Shown: piece by piece, positions 8,603-13,146 of the stretch
Numbering within the stretch: position 1 is the stretch's first letter
Layout: the number at the start of each line of letters is the position of its first letter
Assembly (NCBI GenBank): GCA_013373005.1
Contig: JABXIP010000469.1
Coordinates: 1 to 13,146 of the forward strand
Direction of reading: 5' to 3'
Source of the DNA: Cytophagia bacterium
Lineage (GTDB): Bacteria > Bacteroidota > Bacteroidia > Cytophagales > Cyclobacteriaceae
DNA length: 13,146 nt
Program-made: the position numbers and the translations under genes
Notes under the pieces: model-generated
The model's database searches: none
What the model was told of the DNA's origin: nothing
The model's input: only the letters and a program-made list of their open reading frames with translations

Positions 8603-8632
8603 AACAAAGCATCATTAGCACAGTCTCTCGTC

Positions 8633-8653
8633 ATTCTGAATTTATTTCAGAAT
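8633..8653. repeat. REP-like short palindrome (ATTCTGAA-5 nt-TTCAGAAT)
   Basis: A perfect 8-bp inverted repeat, ATTCTGAA (8633-8640) and TTCAGAAT (8646-8653), encloses the loop TTTAT about 30 bp after the stop of the giant cargo gene. With its flanks it reads like the GTCAT(T/C)CTGAA...TTCAG(A/G)ATC palindromes that I recall as dispersed intergenic repeats in many Bacteroidota genomes; that resemblance is from memory. A weak second unit, CTGA (8675-8678) with TCAG (8686-8689), follows. The palindrome could also help end plus-strand transcription, but no T-run follows it. Confidence 0.5.
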
Positions 8654-8691
8654 CCATATCAATTATTTGAAAACCTGAAACCAAGTCAGTG

Positions 8692-8733
8692 GAAATAAAA
8701 AAGGATGCCATCCCTTAATGAGATGGCATCCTT
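8692..8733 (-). terminator. Intrinsic terminator of the TPR-sua5-pgk operon
   Basis: A perfect 12-bp stem, AAGGATGCCATC (8701-8712) and GATGGCATCCTT (8722-8733), encloses a 9-nt loop. Read on the minus strand, the hairpin starts 23 bp after the pgk stop and runs into a T-rich tract (complement of the A-run ending at 8702), the classic layout of a Rho-independent terminator. On the plus strand it is followed by TATATATT, so it may also act weakly as a bidirectional terminator for the convergent giant cargo gene. Confidence 0.8.
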
Positions 8734-8756
8734 ATATATTAAACCAAAATTCTTCT

Positions 8757-9944
8757 TTAGTCTTCCAGAGCAGCTACACCCGGAAGCACTTTGCCCTCCA
8801 TATATTCGAGCAAGGCACCACCACCGGTAGACACGTAAGAAACATCATCGCCATAGCCTAGTGTATTCACAGCTGCAGCTGAGTCACCCCCACCAATTAG
8901 TGAGAAAGCTCCTCCTTCAGTAGCCTCTACAATAGCCTCCGCTACTGACTTGGTTCCGGCAGAGAATTTCTCCATTTCGAATACTCCCATCGGCCCATTC
9001 CAAAGTATGGTTTTAGATTCCTTGATAGACTGACTAAATACTTCTGCTGCTTCAGGCCCTATATCCAAGCCCATCCATCCATCAGGAATAGAAGTGTTCA
9101 TACAAATCTGAGTATTGGCATCATTGCTAAAAGCATCTGCTATCACTGAATCAATTGGCAACATCAGGTTCACCCCCAGTTCTTTCGCCTTCTTGATCAG
9201 CTCACTAGCCAAATCCAGTTTATCAGCTTCCAACAAAGAGTTTCCAATGTTTCCTCCCATGGCTTTGAAGAAGGTATAGGCCATGCCTCCACCAATTACC
9301 AGATTATCTACTTTTTCAAGTAGCCTTTCAATGATTAAGATTTTGTCTGAAATCTTTGCACCTCCCATTATGGCGGTGTAAGGTTTTTGAGCATTGTCCA
9401 ATACTTTCTGAGCGTTATCTAGCTCAGCCTGCATTACATATCCACATCCCTTCTCTTCAAAGAATTGCGCAATGATGGAAGTAGACGCATGCGCTCTGTG
9501 AGCTGTTCCAAATGCATCGTTGATATAAATATCTCCATGAGCTGACAGTTTCTTAGCAAAGTCTACATCACCGGCTGTTTCTTCATCATAGAATCTCAGG
9601 TTCTCCAGAAGCAGAACTTGTCCGGGTTGAAGAGAAGATGATAGTGCTTCTGCATCGGCTCCAATACAATCAGCAGCAAACTTCACTTGCTGATCGAAGA
9701 CCTGTGATAAATGGAATACCAAGTGCTTCAAAGAATATTTGTCTTCAGGCCCTCCTTTTGGTCGGCCTAAGTGAGACATAAGCACCACTGCTCCTCCTTC
9801 ATCCAATATCTTTTGAACGGTAGGCACAGCAGCTTTAATTCTGGTGTCGTCAGTAATGTTGAATTCGCCATCGAGTGGCACGTTGAAGTCCACACGAATA
9901 AGCACTTTCTTTCCAGAAAAGTTAAAGTCGTTGATTGTTTTCAT
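8757..9944 (-). CDS. pgk: Phosphoglycerate kinase
   Basis: Pgk transfers a phosphate between 1,3-bisphosphoglycerate and ADP in glycolysis and gluconeogenesis, in the cytoplasm. The 395-residue protein has the normal bacterial length and every expected motif: RVDFNVPL (17-24) and DDTR (32-35) for substrate binding, SHLGRPKG (57-64), LRF with R117, INDAFGTAHRAH (141-152), GAKISDK (195-201) in the nucleotide-binding half, the LDIGPE loop (293-298), WNGPMGVFE (315-323), GGGDS (351-355) and STGGGA (372-377). It starts at ATG 9944, only 3 bp after the sua5 stop, so it is probably translated from a shared message; the sequence before the start is A-rich with no clear Shine-Dalgarno. A strong terminator follows the TAA stop. 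Nothing unusual in the protein itself. Confidence 0.98.
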   Translation of the reverse strand: MKTINDFNFSGKKVLIRVDFNVPLDGEFNITDDTRIKAAVPTVQKILDEGGAVVLMSHLGRPKGGPEDKYSLKHLVFHLSQVFDQQVKFAADCIGADAEALSSSLQPGQVLLLENLRFYDEETAGDVDFAKKLSAHGDIYINDAFGTAHRAHASTSIIAQFFEEKGCGYVMQAELDNAQKVLDNAQKPYTAIMGGAKISDKILIIERLLEKVDNLVIGGGMAYTFFKAMGGNIGNSLLEADKLDLASELIKKAKELGVNLMLPIDSVIADAFSNDANTQICMNTSIPDGWMGLDIGPEAAEVFSQSIKESKTILWNGPMGVFEMEKFSAGTKSVAEAIVEATEGGAFSLIGGGDSAAAVNTLGYGDDVSYVSTGGGALLEYMEGKVLPGVAALED

Positions 9945-9947
9945 AGG

Positions 9948-10913
9948 TCATTTTTTGTGAGCAGTCGCTCTTTTTAATCGATCATTGATGGCGCGCCCAA
10001 GTCCCTCATTGGGCACAAATTCAGTGAGTATTGTTTTAATATTCGGATTTTGATCCAAGAATCTCAAGGCTGAAAAGAGATTTCTAGCCGCCTCATCTAA
10101 ATCACCTGATTTTGAGAGAATTAATTGATTCTGAAGAGGGATATTTTCCAAGGTTTTGTTGAATACTATGGTACCAATTTCTGAAAAATCAGATTGCTTA
10201 CTCCAATCGAAATCATTAATCAATTCAATCGATTTACCTGGCGCATAATGGCTCTTGAGCATACCCGGAGCCGCGGGTCTTGAGCTTGAATGTTGATTTA
10301 CCTCAACCGGGCCAATAACAGCCTCAATTTTCTCCACGGCCAGCCCACCAAGCCTTAGCACTCTTGGCTCTTCATTCAAAAAACTAACAATTGTTGACTC
10401 TACTCCAACCCTACAGGTACCTCCATCTAAAATGTAACTTACCTGATCTCCCAGTTGTGCCTCCACATGTTGCGCTTCTGTAGGGCTCACATAACCAAAG
10501 GGATTGGCACTTGGAGCTGCCAATGGAAATTCCAGCTGAGCTAAGAGTTCAAGAGTAAGCGGGTGAGAAGGAATTCTCACAGCAACAGAGTCCAGACCAG
10601 AGGTAACTAAATCAGGAACAACTGCCTTCTTCTTTAGAAGGATAGTTAAAGGCCCAGGCCAAAATGTTTCAACCAGCTTTTTGGCTTTGGCTGGAATTTC
10701 TTCAACCACTTTTTCGACCTTTTCTATGCTATTGGTATGAACAATCAGCGGGTCAAATGAAGGTCTGTTTTTAGCCTTAAAGATCTTGGCAACTGCCTCT
10801 TCATTCAGCGCGTTAGCTGCTAAACCGTAAACGGTTTCTGTAGGAATAGCTACCAACTCACCTGCAACGAGGTGTTCCTTGGCCTTGGCAATATCTATTC
10901 CGATGGTTGCCAC
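9948..10913 (-). CDS. L-threonylcarbamoyladenylate synthase (Sua5/YrdC/YwlC family, long form)
   Basis: This cytoplasmic enzyme makes threonylcarbamoyl-AMP from threonine, bicarbonate and ATP, the first step of the t6A37 modification of ANN-decoding tRNAs. The 321-residue protein is the two-domain Sua5 form. The YrdC-like domain shows IPTETVYGLAANA (23-35), AKNRP (47-51), WPGPLT (85-90), APSAN (133-137) and GGTCRVGVESTIV (164-176). The linker APGMLKSHYAPG (215-226) joins a small C-terminal Sua5 domain that ends in GLGRAINDRLKRA (304-316). The start is GTG at 10913-10911; no in-frame ATG lies nearby, and the GTG shares one base with the TAG stop of the TPR gene, which suggests translational coupling. 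A start further inside would cut into the domain. The 3-bp gap to pgk marks an operon. Confidence 0.95.
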   Translation of the reverse strand: MATIGIDIAKAKEHLVAGELVAIPTETVYGLAANALNEEAVAKIFKAKNRPSFDPLIVHTNSIEKVEKVVEEIPAKAKKLVETFWPGPLTILLKKKAVVPDLVTSGLDSVAVRIPSHPLTLELLAQLEFPLAAPSANPFGYVSPTEAQHVEAQLGDQVSYILDGGTCRVGVESTIVSFLNEEPRVLRLGGLAVEKIEAVIGPVEVNQHSSSRPAAPGMLKSHYAPGKSIELINDFDWSKQSDFSEIGTIVFNKTLENIPLQNQLILSKSGDLDEAARNLFSALRFLDQNPNIKTILTEFVPNEGLGRAINDRLKRATAHKK

Positions 10914-11632
10914 TATTGCATACAGTTTTGTGCTACCGCTTCAGAAGCCCCTTCAAAGCTTAAGCTTTCTGCTTGCGAAAGATACTGACAGCCTGTAGTT
11001 CTATTATCCAAAGCTAATTCAGCCAGACCTAACCAGTAATAAGCTTCACCATATTCAGGGTTCATTTCTATCGCTTTCTTCAAATCGTAGATAGCATCAT
11101 CAGAATTATCGATTCTCAATTCTGCCTTTCCTTTATTCAAGTAAAGCAAGGCATTCTGAGGGTCAAGCCTAAGGGCGAATTCAAAGTCGAAAAGGGCTCT
11201 ATCGAACTCATCGTATTTGAAAAGAATGGCTCCTCGATTGATATAAGCATCCACCACATCCGGTTTCAGGTCAATCACATAATCGTAGTCCATCATCGCC
11301 TCATTGTCTCTTCCCAATAACCTATAAGCATTTCCTCGGTTAAAAAAAGCCTGATATTGAGTAGTGTCAATGTTTATTGCCTTTGCAAAGACATCGAGCG
11401 ACTCGTCTAACTGACCTAGTCTTAATAAGGCCACACCCTTTGCATTGAGTGCAGTGTAATTCTGAGGGTCTTTTTCAATCGCCTGATTCAAGACTTTTAC
11501 AGCTTCAGCGTATTGATTGGCTGCCATCAGGTCTCTGCCCGACTCTACCAACTCCTCAACTGAAGGTGAACAAGAAAATAGTATTAGGAATAATGAAAGG
11601 CCTAGAACTGACCTCAAAGTAGATTTGATCAT
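10913..11632 (-). CDS. TPR-repeat lipoprotein
   Basis: The 239-residue protein begins with a lipoprotein signal: a basic start, a hydrophobic core, and LFSC with C21 as the likely lipidated residue (Phe at -2 departs from the strict lipobox but is tolerated in this phylum). Six tandem 34-residue tetratricopeptide repeats follow with no gap, at 25-58, 59-92, 93-126, 127-160, 161-194 and 195-228; most close with a pattern like AIEKDPQN and carry the Gly-8 and Ala-20 positions. The last repeat is degenerate and contains a Cys. A short tail, with a Cys three residues from the end, completes it. TPRs bind peptides or proteins, so it is probably a membrane-anchored envelope scaffold; the partner is unknown. 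Its stop overlaps the sua5 start by one base, so its level is tied to a tRNA-modification gene. Function is not recognised beyond the fold. Confidence 0.9.
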   Translation of the reverse strand: MIKSTLRSVLGLSLFLILFSCSPSVEELVESGRDLMAANQYAEAVKVLNQAIEKDPQNYTALNAKGVALLRLGQLDESLDVFAKAINIDTTQYQAFFNRGNAYRLLGRDNEAMMDYDYVIDLKPDVVDAYINRGAILFKYDEFDRALFDFEFALRLDPQNALLYLNKGKAELRIDNSDDAIYDLKKAIEMNPEYGEAYYWLGLAELALDNRTTGCQYLSQAESLSFEGASEAVAQNCMQ

Positions 11633-11648
11633 GTCTCTGAATTAGGCC

Positions 11649-11680
11649 GTAAAGATAGTGGTAGAATGACAGTTGCGAAA
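11649..11680 (-). promoter_or_regulatory. Possible Bacteroidota-type promoter for the TPR-sua5-pgk operon
   Basis: On the minus strand, TATCTTTAC (11657 down to 11649) differs by one base from the Bacteroidota -7 consensus TAnnTTTG followed by a pyrimidine. TTTTCG, some 18 bp upstream of it, could be a poor -33 element. It would start transcription about 10 nt before the TPR-gene ATG, giving a very short leader. The site lies in the 50-bp gap after the upstream T9SS cargo gene, where I see no terminator hairpin, so read-through from that gene is also possible. Confidence 0.25.
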
Positions 11681-11682
11681 AC

Positions 11683-13146
11683 TTAATTGCGTTGAAGGAT
11701 GACCCTACGAGATTCCTCCCCTCCTTCATGCGTAATTCGGATGATATAGACACCACTAGCCACCGGTTGTTCCTGACCGTTGGTTCCATTCCAGAAGAAG
11801 TCATTTTCTCCCTGGAAAGCCAAACTGCTGGTAATTCTCTTCACTTCATTACCCTGGCTATCATAGATGCGCATGAAAACAAATTGGGTCTTTGGAGAAT
11901 TGATCTTGATCAAGACATCCTCAGTAAATGGGTTTGGATAAACAGATTGTACTTCCAACACATTGGTTTCTACCAGATTATCATTCTTCACCACATTATT
12001 GATCTGCGAGGTGTAAATACCTCCACCATGAGTAGCTACTGCAATTTTGCCATCTGATTGTCTGTAGTCTATCATATTGACGATGGTATTTCCAATTCCA
12101 TTAGGCGATTCTGCCTCCCAAATTGGCGATGTAGGTGGCTCAATCAAAGTAGTAGAAAACAGGCCAACGCTGGTACCGGCATAATACTCATAATCTCCTG
12201 TAGTCTTCGGTACAATAGAAACCCAGCGAACTGAGGGACCTGCTCCGGTGCCATTTGGATTACCTTCAAGGCTTCCTGCAGCAGGGCTCCAGTTTTGGCC
12301 ACCATCGATACTTCTGAAAATACTATGAACGTTGTAGTTCGAAAAAGCTATCATGATGTGATCTGCATCAGTAGGGTCTACAGCAATACTTTTGATATAT
12401 GCTTCTGATGAGAACAATGGACTTGTAATATCAGTGACGGTATAGAGATCGCTATGGGCATTATCTACCCTGTACATCCTTCCGTTTGACGTGCCATAGT
12501 ACAACACATTTCTTGGCTCGGTTGAAACCTGCAGTGCCGTAATTGTCCCCTCATTTATCTTCGTATCCAACATTTTCTTCCAATTGACGCTAGTCGGACT
12601 TTGAGAGCCTGATGGTATCTGGGAAAGGTTCTGATTTCGCCATATAAAATCTCCACCTGCCAGATACATGCGGTTTCCATAATTCGGATCGAGAATGAAT
12701 GGGTTAATAAAAAGATAGCCTTGAGCGGGGTTATTACCTCCACCAATTGGATCTACTCTAGCAAAAGAGGTGAGTTGAGCTTCACTATTTAATGTTAGCC
12801 TATAGATTCTTGAGTTCTGAAAAGACATATAGTAGTAGATGCCAAAAGAGGTTGAAGCTGTGAAGCCTCCGTCTCCACCAATCACCCGAGCACTATTGGT
12901 TAGTTCTCCAACAGGATCATTTAGGGTTAGGATAGAGCCATTGTCCTGCGTGCCTCCAATTACAAAGTCTTCTTGAGGATATCTACTAATGGAGGCAGTA
13001 TAAAACTGAGTAGTTACATAGCCCTTATTCAATGGTGTGTAGGCCACTTCCTCCGCCAGGTTATTATCCGTCACAAAGATTCCTCCGTCATTGGCAGAAA
13101 TCATTCGATTTGGATTGCTTGGAACAAACGCCAAAGCATGTTGATC
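11683..13146 (-). CDS. T9SS type A sorting-domain protein with BNR/Asp-box propeller, C-terminal part (5' end outside window)
   Basis: The frame is open to the window edge, giving 487 residues of a larger secreted protein. The first visible residues, DQHALAFVPSNPN, followed by ANDGGIFVT, match the sortilin/VPS10-like BNR propellers common in Bacteroidota exoproteins, in which DQH and NDGG recur. An Asp-box, SIDGGQNW (12289-12312), supports the fold. The TTG at 13134 is therefore not the true start. The last 90 or so residues form a type A T9SS C-terminal domain: VYPNPF, then MRIYDSQGNEV, FFWNGTNG, ASGVYIIRI and final VILQRN. Such proteins cross the outer membrane by the T9SS; the sorting domain is usually cleaved and the protein released or attached to lipopolysaccharide. 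Substrate and enzyme activity cannot be told: BNR propellers occur in sialidases, other glycosidases and non-enzymatic binding proteins. Confidence 0.9.
   Translation of the reverse strand, partial: DQHALAFVPSNPNRMISANDGGIFVTDNNLAEEVAYTPLNKGYVTTQFYTASISRYPQEDFVIGGTQDNGSILTLNDPVGELTNSARVIGGDGGFTASTSFGIYYYMSFQNSRIYRLTLNSEAQLTSFARVDPIGGGNNPAQGYLFINPFILDPNYGNRMYLAGGDFIWRNQNLSQIPSGSQSPTSVNWKKMLDTKINEGTITALQVSTEPRNVLYYGTSNGRMYRVDNAHSDLYTVTDITSPLFSSEAYIKSIAVDPTDADHIMIAFSNYNVHSIFRSIDGGQNWSPAAGSLEGNPNGTGAGPSVRWVSIVPKTTGDYEYYAGTSVGLFSTTLIEPPTSPIWEAESPNGIGNTIVNMIDYRQSDGKIAVATHGGGIYTSQINNVVKNDNLVETNVLEVQSVYPNPFTEDVLIKINSPKTQFVFMRIYDSQGNEVKRITSSLAFQGENDFFWNGTNGQEQPVASGVYIIRITHEGGEESRRVILQRN

Noticed and set aside
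11692..12057. A 121-codon plus-strand open frame antisense to the type A cargo
   Set aside because: It covers the conserved sorting domain on the other strand; its product is not recognisable, and conservation is explained by the minus-strand gene.
13132..13134. TTG as start codon of the type A cargo gene
   Set aside because: The frame stays open to the window edge and the residues before it (DQHA) belong to a conserved propeller motif, so the gene starts outside the window.
1..13146. Defence system, prophage, CRISPR array, insertion sequence or biosynthetic cluster
   Set aside because: No transposase, integrase, Cas, nuclease, phage structural or synthase gene is visible on either strand, no direct-repeat array was seen, and all long frames are accounted for by housekeeping or T9SS-related genes.

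Overview
The window reads as a chromosomal segment of a gliding-type Bacteroidota, probably a marine Cytophagales-like lineage. The phylum call rests on three type IX secretion system (T9SS) signatures: a PorP/SprF family outer-membrane protein, a giant cargo with a gliding-motility-type (type B) C-terminal sorting domain, and a second cargo with a type A sorting domain. Moderate GC, A-rich leaders and absence of strong Shine-Dalgarno sequences fit. The order-level placement is a guess from general resemblance.

Layout, left to right. Bases 1-767 (+) are the 3' part of gpsA (glycerol-3-phosphate dehydrogenase). It overlaps tail to tail, by 14 bp, a minus-strand M48/Ste24-type membrane metalloprotease (754-2001). 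This protease lies 10 bp downstream of a porP/sprF gene (2012-3049, minus), so the two are probably co-transcribed. A 213-bp divergent intergenic region separates porP from a 1779-residue secreted protein (3263-8602, plus). That protein has a signal peptide, two propeller-like modules, a run of Ig/PKD and SprB-like domains, and a type B sorting domain. A 154-bp convergent gap follows, with a REP-like palindrome and a strong hairpin terminator.

The right-hand part is all on the minus strand. In transcription order it holds the C-terminal 487 residues of a type A T9SS cargo with a BNR/Asp-box propeller (running off the right edge), a TPR lipoprotein, a long-form Sua5 threonylcarbamoyl-AMP synthase, and phosphoglycerate kinase. 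The last three are packed with a 1-base overlap and a 3-base gap, and look like one operon ending at the hairpin near 8701-8733.

How they fit together: porP/sprF and the giant protein form a probable secretion-partner/cargo pair, since type B sorting domains are known to depend on SprF-like proteins. The protease may be an unrelated passenger or an envelope quality-control enzyme. GpsA, Pgk and Sua5 are housekeeping. I see no mobile element, CRISPR array, phage gene, tRNA or rRNA. The most distinctive features are the poly-Gly/Ser insert and the atypical sorting-domain motif of the giant protein.
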